Shown: piece after piece, positions 22,545 through 33,135 of the stretch
How the letters are laid out: each line of letters begins with the position of its first letter
How positions within the stretch are numbered: position 1 is the first letter of the stretch
DNA from: Paragordius varius
Lineage: Eukaryota; Nematomorpha
Direction of reading: 5' to 3'
Length of the DNA: 64,000 bases
NCBI GenBank assembly: GCA_964247055.1
Contig: OZ176055.1
Span: 5,518,001 to 5,582,000 of the forward strand
Program-made: the position numbers and the translations under genes
Notes under the pieces: model-generated
The model's database searches: none
Told to the model about the DNA's origin: nothing
What the model saw: the letters and a program-made list of their open reading frames with translations, nothing else

Positions 22545-24767
22545 GGTTATCATATTGGGAAATATATTTGTTTTACATCATTCATTCCTGTTTGAATAAA
22601 CCGATAGATCGAATATACTTTAAATCGCTATAAAGTTTATTTTTTTTGTAAATATGCTTCCTGTTGCGCGCGCGTCCCTTGTTAATGCATTTCTAATAAT
22701 AAACACACACACTGCTTTGTATTTATTTCACTTCAATTTGAAAAAAAATGATGCAAATTTTTCAATATTTTTCGAAATAGCAAATTTTTATCCCCCTAAT
22801 TATACTATTTTTTTATTCGAATAAGACAATTATTGTACTATAGAGAATCAAATTAATTTAATCTTTTTAACATAAATAAATATTAAAATAACATTCACAC
22901 TCTCTAATCCATCTCACATAACTCTGCTCTGTAAAGATATTTTTGTTTGCTTTTTAATAAACATCACATAAAAATGCAATCAATTCCTAAATTTTTTTTC
23001 CAAATTTTACTTTTTTGATGTTTTTTTATTTTATAATGTAAATGCTCATTTATTTAAGTTAAATATATATCTCGTGTGCTCGAAACTTATGATGATAAAC
23101 GGCCATATTAATTTTTTATATAAATGCGTAACACCCGACAAATTCCAATATATACCAATAACACCTTATGATATATCAATGGTCTATTACTTTTTTGTCT
23201 TTTTATCAATAATAACATAATTTATTAAATTACTTATCTTGTTCGCTACAACTTTAGAATTACCTCGTTATGGTATTTTTGTAAATGTCACAGTATTTAA
23301 ATTTTTACAAAAAAATTGTTTACCCGTGCTCTTTTTTTTATAAATTAAATTCAAATTATACCAATGTTAATTAATCATAACTCTCTCTCTTTTTTCATAT
23401 TTTATTATAATCAATGTTGCTACAATGGTAAATTATTTTTTTTACAAAACATGTATGTAAGAATATAAATCAAATGTGATAAAATTTTTATTAAATATAT
23501 CATGTGCCTAAATTTAAAATTTTTACCAAAAATATCTTTTTCATAAATACTTACTTATATTTTACTAATGTTGATAAATTGTCAAATAGCCATTTTTGTC
23601 TATCATAATATAAAATGCATTTTTAAATCTTTTTTCTCTGATCAACCCTTACAATTGATTAACAACATAAATATATACATTCTGATTCTATCTTTATGCA
23701 TAATTACTTATAAAGGGTATTTAATTATACACTACCTGGTTTTCGCATTCATTATCGAATATTTTTAATAAAATTGTAACCAAAAATATTAATAAAATAC
23801 ACTCCATGCAATATTTGTTAAAATTTGTGATTTTTCCAATTTTTATTATCAATTTAAACATTTTTTGGCATTTTTAAACATAAACTTCCAAATATAATAA
23901 TCAATCGTCCATAACTTTTTTTGTGCTATTATTATAACATTCTAGTTTATCTTTTAATTATTTAATGTAAAAGGAAACAAAATATTTTCAAATTGCTCAA
24001 ATTAATTATATTTTCGCTATCGCTGTGTTAATAACCTTTAATGACAATAATTTAAACCATCATCCATCCATAATATATTTCAACCTGTTTTGTGAAATCT
24101 AAAATCGCGTGCACACGTTTAATACCCATTTTAATGTAATGAATTAGAGTGTTGTAGCATTAAACTTTTTCTCATTACAGAAACAATTGCATATTCACTA
24201 ATCACATCACACATATATGTTATTTTAATTCATTATGTTTGATTAATAGATGTGTTTCACGTATATCTATATATATAAACAAAATTTTTTCACCTTAGAA
24301 TATATAATATTAATATTCCATAAATATATAAATACCATGTATTAGATATGTATGTACTCTATATAAATATATACAATAAATATTTGTTACCATATTTGTT
24401 ACTCTCTTTTTAATATATGATGTCTGGGTATCTTATAATCCAAAGGTAATTTATACACGAACTCGGTATCATTCTTTTGACCGATGAGGTTGTATGAATA
24501 TAGAATTTTAAATTTGTATTTACGGAATAATTTGTACCATTTAAGTTGTATTGTTTTGAAATATTATATATATAGGACGTTTTTTGACATTTATAATTAA
24601 ATGAAACCTTTTCGAGATATCTCTAAATTAAAACTTTAGCATATTAACGTAATTCGACTCTTATATTAATTCAGCTTTATAGTAATAAATTTTAACGTTA
24701 ATTAAGTAATTGTATTTGCTATTTAATTTTAAAATATTAGATAATTAATTTTATCGAAATCTATATG
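22545..24767. other. Gene-free stretch after transportin, C-rich relative to G
   Basis: No exon, RNA gene or repeat end recognised. AATAAA hexamers occur from about 22595 onward, so part is probably the transportin 3' UTR. From about 22640 to 24300 the plus strand has clearly more C than G (some 60-base lines have 10-13 C and 0-3 G), with short TCTCTC runs. Confidence 0.45.
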
Positions 24768-24775
24768 GTATAGAT

Positions 24776-25546
24776 CAGGGGTGTCCAACAATCCGGAGCC
24801 ACTTGTAGCTCTTTGAAAATATTTTTTATTATTTTTCATCACAACATTCATTTAATCAGTTATTTCCTTTACAATCTGAAAATCTTTAGATAGCCACTGG
24901 TAAACTTTTTTGGTAATTATTTGGTGAAGCCATATTTCTGAAAGTCAGTCCCATTTTTAATATAACAACACCCATATTATTGGAGTTATAAATTACACTC
25001 TATTTCTAACCACATGGGTCATTGTAAAAGGAATATGTTGAAATCTAGTTGAAACAAGCAGCGCATTGTTAATATTAATCTTTATTAAACGTCGGATTTA
25101 ATTTTAATAGAATTATAAAAGATTCCTCGGTAGCCCATACAAATATTTTTAATATGTTTAAAAATTGCATACTAAACACAGTACACTATGAATTTAAGTG
25201 GCGTAAGTTTAAATTGTTTTCCGTGAAAAAATTCAACAATTTCTCGAATAGAATTCATTGTAATATATTCTGTATTTGTGCTTTTATCAATGGCATATAT
25301 ATTCTAAAAAATTAGGTTTTTTGTCCATGCATTTCAACAAATTTTTATTTTTTTGCACATATTAGTACAAATTAGCAAATATAGCAATAATATAATATTT
25401 TTACTGTTATTTTGTTATTTATTTGTAAAACATATCTATATATGTTTATAAATTTGATACTTATGTCTTGAATATTCAAACGAGGCTCTTCGGATTTTTG
25501 AGGTTGAAAATGTGGCTCTTCAAGCCATATATGTGGGGCACCACTG
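24776..25546 (-). mobile_element. hAT (Charlie-like) element, degraded
   Basis: The ends CAGGGGTGTCC (24776) and GGGCACCACTG (ending 25546) form imperfect inverted repeats, flanked by a perfect 8-bp duplication GTATAGAT at 24768-24775 and 25547-25554. Near the ends GGAGCCACTTGTAGCTCTT and GTGGCTCTTCAAGCC pair. On the minus strand a scrap reading MNSIREIVEFFTENNLNLRHL (about 25260-25195) looks like an internal piece of a GTF2IRD2/Charlie-type transposase. The rest is not codable; length is 771 bp. Confidence 0.9.
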
Positions 25547-25680
25547 GTATAGATTATAGAATATTCACAACATATTTTAAACAAAAAGATAAAAATGTTA
25601 TACCCTTAGAAAACATGAAATGAATCAAAAAATTTAAAATTTTATTTTGACAATATAATAAACATTGCATTCATATTGTA

Positions 25681-27840
25681 TTATTCTTCCAAATATTCAG
25701 TATGCTTTTTGACTAGAAGCGAAACTAAATCTCTTTCAATGGTATTTTCTTCGCTTTGACTGCTATCCGGGGCCAATTCAATACAATCAGTCGTGATTTT
25801 GTACGTAGATTGTGGTACAAATTTTTTGTGCCTCTGTATATCATCATTGGTATATATGGAGAGTTTGATGTTTCTCGTTTGAAGTAAATTAGCTACAACC
25901 ACGTTTTGCCCATACAAGTTTAAGGAACGCAAAGCTTTTTTCTCTAAAATGTGTGCATCAGTTTCCAGCTTAAAGGATACAATAAAGGCCTGTGGACACC
26001 AAACGCTCCGTATAAGCCCTAGTTTTTTTGGTACTGGATAGAGGGTTAATGTAATCGGTTTTTCTGACGATATTTTATCCTCTGTCTAATAAGTTTTTTA
26101 TATAAAATGTTAATAAAAATTAATTATTACCTATATATATAATGTAAGTGGGATGAATATTTACCGAGTTAAATAAGTCTTACAGTCATAGTTTATATAA
26201 ATTTATTAAAAAAAATATTTGCGTTTATTTTTGAACATAAAACTAGGTCGGCATCTTTATAAAAATAATGTTGAACTATTATAAACAAATCTTAAAATTA
26301 TTGACCCTAAACGTCAACGCAATATATTCTGCATGATAATTCATTCATCATGAAACTTTGGGGTCCGTTTGTACGTTTTAGGAGGCTCAAATTTAGAGAT
26401 ATTAAGTCAGTGTTACTTTAGTAATAATTTAATTTCATATTAATGACATATAGTATAATGCGCCGAGCAGCTTTAAAACACGAAGTAAAACGCTTTAAAA
26501 AGATAAATGCCCAATGAAAATAAAATTACAAGTTTCGATAACTAATAAAATTAATGCAATTATATAAAGCTTAGTCAACGTAGCTGTTAGAACCCAGGTA
26601 AATTATAGTTTATTTTGCCAGCAAAATATAACTATTTAAACGTTTATATTTGCTTCTTTAACTCTGGGATTTATGGTTAAAAAATTTGAATTATGTACTA
26701 TAACATCGTTTATAAACTAAGGTTTTAATATATTGTTATCATAATTAGACCAAAGCTTTTAGGCCCAAAAACGCTTTTGTAAATTAAAAATTTTGATCAC
26801 TGGGTGATTTAATTTTTACGTATTTCATTTTAAAAAAATAGAACTTTCAAGCTTTAATTGAGTATAACTAAAATATTGATCCAGGTTATTTAAAATTTAT
26901 TTCCTTGTATCCCGTTTTACTGACTCTGTAAGATCAAAACGTAAAAATGGATTTCATTTAGTAATATGTAAAAAAGTTTTTATTAAGGGTTAGTTTTTTC
27001 AGTAAAAAATTTGAATGTACAACAAGAAACTTTAAAATAGATATTTTCCAAATTTTTTTATAATAAATGCGTTAAGATTTAAATGATTTTATACAATTAT
27101 TAGCGGTTCTAAAAACAAAAAATGCAGCAAAAATATTTAGGTTATTTAAATTTTAAATGTTTTTAAACAAAACACATAAAGGCGATAAAAGATTTTAACC
27201 GTATCTTGATTTTTAAGATATTAATCGGTATGGGTTAGCCAAATACCCTAAAAGGTTGTTTTAAAAAACTAAAAAAAACCTGGCATTCATCCGGAATGAA
27301 AAAATCAGAAACGGCTGCAGCATTAAATACAAAAGCAAATTTGTCGAATTTGTTTAACATTGCGCAACATAATTCCAGTAAATTAAAATACTCGGCCAAT
27401 GTTTCGAATTCAATTTCACACAATTTATTATGGGAAGTGGCGTCAAAAAATTTATCCAATACATTATTTAATGAATTTTTAACTACCAATTATAAGAATT
27501 ATAAAACTTGTGTAATTAGTTTCACCTTTCGTAAAATATGTTGATGGATCCCGCAAATATCTAAGATATGGGCGAAGTGTCCCTTTCCGATATAAGAAAA
27601 TGACCACATAATTGCATTCCAAAAAATATCTTTGATATACAATTTGACATACTCAGCGGACAAAGCACCACGCTTTCCTTTGCTAAAATTATCGAGAAAC
27701 CTTACAGTATTTATCTCAATAGGGACTTTAGTGCCTCCTGACTAATATTAAAACATAATTACTGTAATTAAAATAATTTTTGCCTTTACATTTTCAAAGC
27801 GCTCAATGAATTCGCATATTTTTTCAACATTTTCTTGCAT
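25681..27840 (-). CDS. PPCS: Phosphopantothenoylcysteine synthetase (PPCS, coenzyme A synthesis)
   Basis: Cytosolic enzyme that joins cysteine to 4'-phosphopantothenate, the second step of coenzyme A synthesis. Five exons on the minus strand: 27763-27840, 27653-27741, 27526-27629, 27280-27482 and 25681-26085, 879 nt, 292 aa (human about 311). The start [15 protein letters not shown] has an in-frame stop upstream. The N-terminal nucleotide-binding block reads [36 protein letters not shown] across two tiny introns, then [15 protein letters not shown]. The second conserved block is FETLAEYF, then [13 protein letters not shown] in exon 4. Exon 5 has [12 protein letters not shown] and [13 protein letters not shown], the CoaB signatures, and ends KKHTEYLEE. 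Introns are 21, 23, 43 and 1194 nt. Divergent from LTV1 with 50 bp between the start codons. Confidence 0.96.
27483..27525 (-). other. Short intron, 43 nt (PPCS intron 3)
   Basis: Begins GTGAAACT and ends TTGGTAG in sense, phase 1, joining STYFTK to [13 protein letters not shown]. Confidence 0.85.
27630..27652 (-). other. Ultra-short intron, 23 nt (PPCS intron 2)
   Basis: Begins GTATGTCA and ends TATCAAAG in sense, phase 2. Removal gives [17 protein letters not shown], matching the PPCS family; retention reads a different, unrelated frame. Confidence 0.92.
27742..27762 (-). other. Ultra-short intron, 21 nt (PPCS intron 1)
   Basis: Begins GTAATTATG and ends TAATATTAG in sense, phase 0. It splits the invariant T-SGGTK motif exactly. 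Retention gives an in-frame TAA. Confidence 0.92.
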
Positions 27841-27890
27841 TTGGGTGCATTTTCTTCATTTGCCACAATTTGTCGTTAGTCCCATTCTGC
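27841..27890. promoter_or_regulatory. 50-bp divergent promoter, PPCS/LTV1
   Basis: Start codons of the two genes are 50 bp apart on opposite strands. Transcription start sites must be within this gap or overlap the opposite coding sequence. No TATA box seen. Confidence 0.6.
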
Positions 27891-29862
27891 ATGGTCCGGA
27901 AAAAGAAGCAATTTATTGACAAAAAACATTGTAAAATTTTACCTCTTACACCTTATGCAAACAATGATTTTGAAAATACTTCAGTTTTTTAACAAATTTA
28001 TTTTAGGAAGGTGAAGATCGTATTGATCAACAGAGAAAGTGCGGAATCTTTTATGATGATGAATATGATTATCTTAAGCATTTGAAGCAAAGAGGAGAAA
28101 GGGATTCTGATTTGATAGATATTATTCACGTTGATGCCGATCCGGTAATTATTTAATTATAAAATATAATGGCAATCCCACACTTTTTTAAAAAAAGTGA
28201 AAATATAATAGTATTGTAATACATTTTGTTCGATAAGGCAATTCTTACATTATATTAGGGATAAAAAATTTAATTGTAAAATTATATGAGATTTTTAGCG
28301 TTTTTCTATCGCTAATATTACTTGATTTTAGCATAGTAATCAGCATGTGCATTTGTCTATTTTTATTAGTTATGTATATACAAAGCTAATCATATTGGAA
28401 ATAATATAATAATCCCACAATTTTATAATTCTCTTAGATAACGCTGGCAGAAACATTGAAACAAAAACCTCAAGAGTTTATTGGTATACGTCTCTATTTT
28501 AAAACAATTTGCCAACAATAGTTTATAATATTATTTTATTAATTTGCAGATGATGAATTACTTGAATCAATGGAAGCCATTTCTCAAATTAGTGACTTTG
28601 ATAAAACCGAGAACATTGATGATAATTTTGTCGCGCTTTTGAATGGGCAAAGTGCTTCATCTATAATTAACTCCAAACCAAACGAATTAAGTGACGAATA
28701 CGATTCCTTAGATGAAATGAATTCCAAATTTGATCAGGCATAAATTAATATATTTAATTTAGATAATGTAATTTCAATTATTTGTTGAGATTAAATGATT
28801 TTTAATTTATTTTCTTTATTATAAGATTTACACAAGTTATGGGAATGAAGATATTGGATCTCTTAGCTTAGATGAGTTGGATGAATCGGAACAATTCACA
28901 AAAAATAAAGATATATGCTTGGAAAAATTAATGGATTATCAAAATTTAATTTCATCAGAAAAACCAAAAAATAAGTAAAAACGCTTTCTTGCATTCCCTA
29001 AATTTACATAATATATACTACATTTTTTAAATAATGTTATATGCACTATTTAAAAAGTTTCGCTTTAAAACACTAATTTTTGTTATTGAATGTTTTTTTT
29101 TATCATATTATTATATGATGATTTAGTAAAAGGTTTGAGGTTTGTTTGGGCCAACATACCCAATACAAATATGATTACAAAGATTTCCTGATCCACCATA
29201 AATATAAGCCAACATTTAATAGTTTTTTTACGGTATGATGCAGGTTATTATAATCTTTTTTGTTGCTTGCATTTAAGAAAGGATTCCGTTGTATCAAAAA
29301 AATGGGAAAACTTTGATATAGATGTGCCAAAGGATTCACCACATATCACAAAATATCTCTATGTTCAGGATGAATCACCTGATGAAAATGTCTCCATTTT
29401 GTCAGACTTTACTACCGAATCTGAAGACTATACCATGCCTAAAACACAATGTGTTTCTTTACAATCCACTGAAGTTTTAGATAAGACACAACCAAAAATG
29501 ATTGATATTCCATTCAAAGTACCAATTTTTATAATTTTAATTTCATTCAATTTTATCGCAATAAAATTAATAATTTGTCTAATAAATATTATTAGACAAA
29601 CAATACTCGTGAAAAAAGTACAAATAGTGAAAACACTGCTCTTCCTACAAAACCGCCAAACATTAAAATGCAAGAATCAAATCTTATAGTACATGACAAA
29701 GAAGCTAATAAAGAACGGAAACAAATGGTGAAAGCCGAACGGAGAGCCAATAGAGCAACGAAAAAAATCCTTAAACAAACTTATAAAATTTTATCAAATC
29801 AAGAACAAAAACTCCATATTATTAATTCACAATCACATTCTCGAGCTTTAAAACTTTCTTGA
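27891..29862 (+). CDS. LTV1: LTV1, 40S ribosomal subunit maturation/export factor
   Basis: LTV1 binds pre-40S ribosomal particles and helps their assembly and export. Eight exons: 27891-27983, 28007-28144, 28438-28483, 28550-28737, 28826-28974, 29127-29221, 29244-29518 and 29596-29862, 1251 nt, 416 aa. The start MVRKKKQFIDKK matches the basic LTV1 N-terminus. Then come QRKCGIFYDDEYDYLKHLK (the most conserved block), IYTSYGNEDIGSL with DELDES, VSILSDFTTESEDYT near the SxxSxxSNLYNHP region, and the lysine/arginine-rich C-terminus ANKERKQMVKAERRANRATK ending RALKLS. The protein is acidic in the middle, as usual. Exons 6 and 7 are poorly conserved, so the 22-nt intron between them rests mainly on frame. 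Intron 4 appears to use a GC donor. Convergent with the EGF/SEA gene. Confidence 0.92.
27984..28006 (+). other. Ultra-short intron, 23 nt (LTV1 intron 1)
   Basis: Begins GTTTTTTAAC and ends TTATTTTAG, phase 0, joining FENTS to EGEDRIDQQRKCG. Retention gives an in-frame TAA after two codons. TTAAC is a possible branch site about 13 nt from the 3' end. Confidence 0.92.
28738..28825 (+). other. GC-AG intron, 88 nt (LTV1 intron 4)
   Basis: The exon ends TTTGATCAG and the next bases are GCATAA, with a stop in frame immediately after. No GT donor keeps the frame, so the intron must start GC. It ends TTATAAG before ATTTACACAAGTTATGG. Confidence 0.7.
29222..29243 (+). other. Ultra-short intron, 22 nt (LTV1 intron 6)
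   Basis: Begins GTTTTTTTAC and ends ATGATGCAG, phase 1, joining KPTFN to YYNLF. It is the only GT-AG choice I found that connects the frames on both sides; retention gives a TGA. Conservation here is low, so RNA evidence would be needed to be certain. Confidence 0.65.
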
Positions 29863-30243
29863 TATTTTTGTGCAAAAATATAATTTATTTGATCAATATA
29901 ATTATTATAATATATGATTAGTAATGTTGGCGATCTATGGTTTCTTTAAAGAACTATTGTTAATGAGCGTATTTGTACTTCCAAATTGATTGAATAATCG
30001 GTTAAAGTGATTTCTAAAAATGTAATAAGACACGATAATTTGTATGTATTTTGGTAACAGTAAAAATTATTCAAACAAAACGTAAAAACATTGAGACAAA
30101 TATTTTTGTTCAAAAGATAACCATACTTTTTTGAACTTTGACTTTTCCTATTATAAATTGTCTATTTACAAACGTAAAATATATTATTGTTTAACAATTA
30201 ACGTCTCTATTTCATACTTTGCATTACAACACCCAAAATCAAG
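29863..30243. other. Convergent intergenic gap
   Basis: 381 bp between the LTV1 stop and the EGF/SEA gene stop on the other strand; holds both 3' UTRs. Nothing else seen. Confidence 0.5.
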
Positions 30244-33135
30244 TTAAAAAGTGTGATTGTATTTTTGTCTATATAATTTTACTTTTAAATATATAAAAGA
30301 GTTTCCAAGTGTTATACCTGGAATATCTCATCCATTGATAAGCTAGAACAATCAAAAGTAAAAGCATGGTACTGAAAGTCATTACAGTCATACTGATATC
30401 AGCCACATTATATTGGCATCGAGATCCAACGTGATACCATTTTAAGCATGTACAGACTATGGCTAATGTTTTTGGGCCATTTTTCTCATCTAATCTTATT
30501 TCTGTCATTTTGTTTGCAGATAAATCGCTGTGGCAAATACCATTATTTTGACATGTATTTTCTTGACATTCCGCTGCTTATTGCAATATTAATTTATATT
30601 AAATGGTGGATCCAATAAGACTTTAAAAAACAAAAATTGTCTAATTATTTAAAGTTTTTCATACCTAACACAGTAATGGTGTAAGTAAATCAACTTTTTT
30701 ATTAATTCAAATCGCGATTTACAATTTTGGGAAATTTGCAATTTAAGAGTATATGCCTGGATATTAATATGCAAAATTAGTATTAAATTAAACCCAATAT
30801 TTTGCTTTTTTGTTACTTTTTCTAATCTTTTTATGGTACTTTGGAAGTGTTCATAAATACAAAAGAGCAAATATAACCTAAATTGACACCAGGGCCAACG
30901 CTTGTCAAATTTTGTCTCAGGTTTCGGTAACTTTCTAACAGTTTTGGACAAAATGGTTCCGATAATGATTGTTTTTAGGTTAAATGATTCTAACGGTTCT
31001 TTTATTTAATTGAACTTTTTCAATCAACCAACTGATTCAGAATCAAACATTTTGGTTCTACCCCAGTTCTATTCCACTTTTTAGATGTGGTAAATTAAGC
31101 TTTAAACATAAATTAATTACTTTTGCACTTTATAAGTCCACTCTCCTCTTCAATATATTCAATCATGCCCGGTTTGCATTTACAACCTCGGAACAAAACT
31201 CCATCGCTAATGCACAATGTATTAGGATCAGGACATAATTGTATTCCTTTTCCTCGATTTTCTACTTTGCAGGGATCTTTATTATATATGGTCCGTAATT
31301 TGCTGTGCGTTAAGTTTAATGGAGTATGGCTTGGAGGGCTATTTAATCCATTCACCAACATTTCTTACGTTTAAAAACAAATTTTATTTATTAAACCATA
31401 AATATTCAAAAAAATTTATTTTTGAAAATTACTTTTAATGTCATCCGCCGTTTTGTTGGCGCCATCACGCAATACTATATCGGCATGAACTACCAAGCTG
31501 CCAGGAGCAAATCGAATCACATAAACATTTAATATAAAACCCAAGGCATCATTATTTGCTAAAATGATCAGCCAAATGGACGAAAGAAACTTCGCTTGCA
31601 TGGCTTTATAAGCTGGTGATTTAGCATTTAGGTAATCTGCACGAAATCTTATGGTTGTTAAGTAAACGACTACTCTTACTGTGGCAGATGGAACTATTCA
31701 TAATATGTATATTATATATAACAAAAATTAAAAATATGCGAAGAAACATATAAAAGTAAAAGACATTGAACCATTCATTTTGTTAAATGAACCGGCTAAA
31801 GTGGCTCAAATGGGTAAAGGTCTGAATTATCTTATGGTTTAAAAGTTGAGATTAGAAAAGTTTTATTTTTTGGCTAAAAAAGTTTATTATAAGAGGAGGA
31901 AAGTAGGGAAGCCATCTGATATTATACGAATTTTAGTCTGCTGGGATAAGTTGTTAAAGAGTCGTTTTAAAAACAAAGAACAGTCATTTAATTTAAATTC
32001 ACTTTTTATATAACCTAAGAAAGGAAATTAAGGGTGGTTGTATATACAAATCAACCCTATAAGGCTCCAAAAGATAATTGTCTAAGGAAACGCATTTGAA
32101 TTTTGATTATCTTTAATATTTTTTGAATTTAACCAAGAAAGTATTAATTAATCTATATATTAAAATGGAAAATGCTGGCTTTGTGATCTGTTTCCAGAAA
32201 ACCGGTCGACCCTTTCAAATCCAAACATCGAAAAAATATAATCATTAATAAATGCCCCGACAATAGCTTCGCCCATTGTTTGAAATAGGCCCCCAGTTTG
32301 GGACCACCCCTTGTGAAAAACGGGTTTTTTGAAAACAGAAGTCCACAAAAATCGTGTCTTTGAGACAATTTTCCGGAGAACGTGTTGGACCATTCAATTT
32401 CAAATATGATTTTTGTTTACTTATTTTGCGCCGAACATAGTGGGCTCGCTTTTTTAATTTAGGCCCCTTTTTACCCGCCCCCCTCCCCCCCACCCCCCCC
32501 CCCCCCCCCCGTAGTATCCATTTTTTTCAACAAAAAAACAAAGTCCACAAAAAAATTTTTGAATCTATTTTTCCCCAAGTCAATATATTAGTATAAATGC
32601 ACCGTTTTAAAATTCCTATGAGATCATAACTATTAAATAATGTTTCGGAATAATTCACATATGTGGATCATTTTATTGTTTCTTTTTTCGAATAGCCCCC
32701 CCCCCCCCCCCCCCGAAGTCCGAAGGACTTCCTCGGCATCACGAGATTGCTAGTATTATTATATTATTCAATTCATGAAAACAAAATAACAATAAGTTAT
32801 ATATAAGTTAAGAAGGAAATATTTATTTAATCCACAAACCTCCGCAATTATTGCTAGTGGGATCTAGGATAAAAGGTGCAGGACACTGGCATACAGATGG
32901 ATTATTATTGATTGATATACATTTTCGTGGGCTGACACAATTAATGTTTGGTTGACAAAAGGACATGGCGCTCGCTAGGACTCGTCCATCATCAAAGTTT
33001 TGGTTTTTTATCGGTGCTATTAGATACCAAGCTGAAACAAAATAAAATTAAGATTGACAAAGAGTGTTTGAGATAAAAAATTGTTATAATTAATTTACCC
33101 GTCCATAACAATACAAGAATATATGGTTGAAGCAT
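30244..33135 (-). CDS. Single-pass membrane protein, EGF-SEA-EGF-EGF-TM
   Basis: Six exons on the minus strand: 33099-33135, 32840-33031, 31433-31693, 31121-31363, 30318-30573 and 30244-30268, 1014 nt, 337 aa, all phases consistent. The start MLQPYILVLLWTAWYLIAPI is a signal peptide. Next is a six-cysteine EGF-like unit (CQPNINC, CVCQCP-like spacing). Exon 3 encodes a SEA domain: TVRVVVYLTTIRFRADYLNA opens it and FAPGSLVVHADIVL carries the conserved GS-V turn. Two further EGF-like units follow (DPCKVENRGKG to LIKC; ECQENTCQNNGIC to GSRCQ), then one TM segment (MTVMTFSTMLLLLIVLAYQW) and a cytosolic end of about a dozen residues. The architecture resembles mucin- or IMPG-like cell-surface proteins; I do not recognise an ortholog. 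Introns are 67, 1146, 69, 547 and 49 nt. The terminal mini-exon (25 nt) is the least certain part; the exon 5 acceptor has two options three bases apart. Confidence 0.85.
32162..32585. repeat. Dispersed repeat, copy B, with C-rich tract
   Basis: Same family as 10269-10672 (see there), inserted in intron 2 of the EGF/SEA gene. The C-rich tract is 32478-32510, interrupted by one T and one A. Confidence 0.8.
32696..32714 (+). repeat. Poly-C tract, 19 nt
   Basis: A pure C run in DNA that is otherwise mostly A and T, followed by the small palindrome GAAGTCCGAAGGACTTC. Third long C tract of the window; also within intron 2 of the EGF/SEA gene. Confidence 0.8.

Noticed and set aside
30649-30951. 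100-aa minus-strand frame inside intron 4 of the EGF/SEA gene
   Set aside because: It cannot be joined in phase with the neighbouring exons and has no domain resemblance; the exons fit without it.
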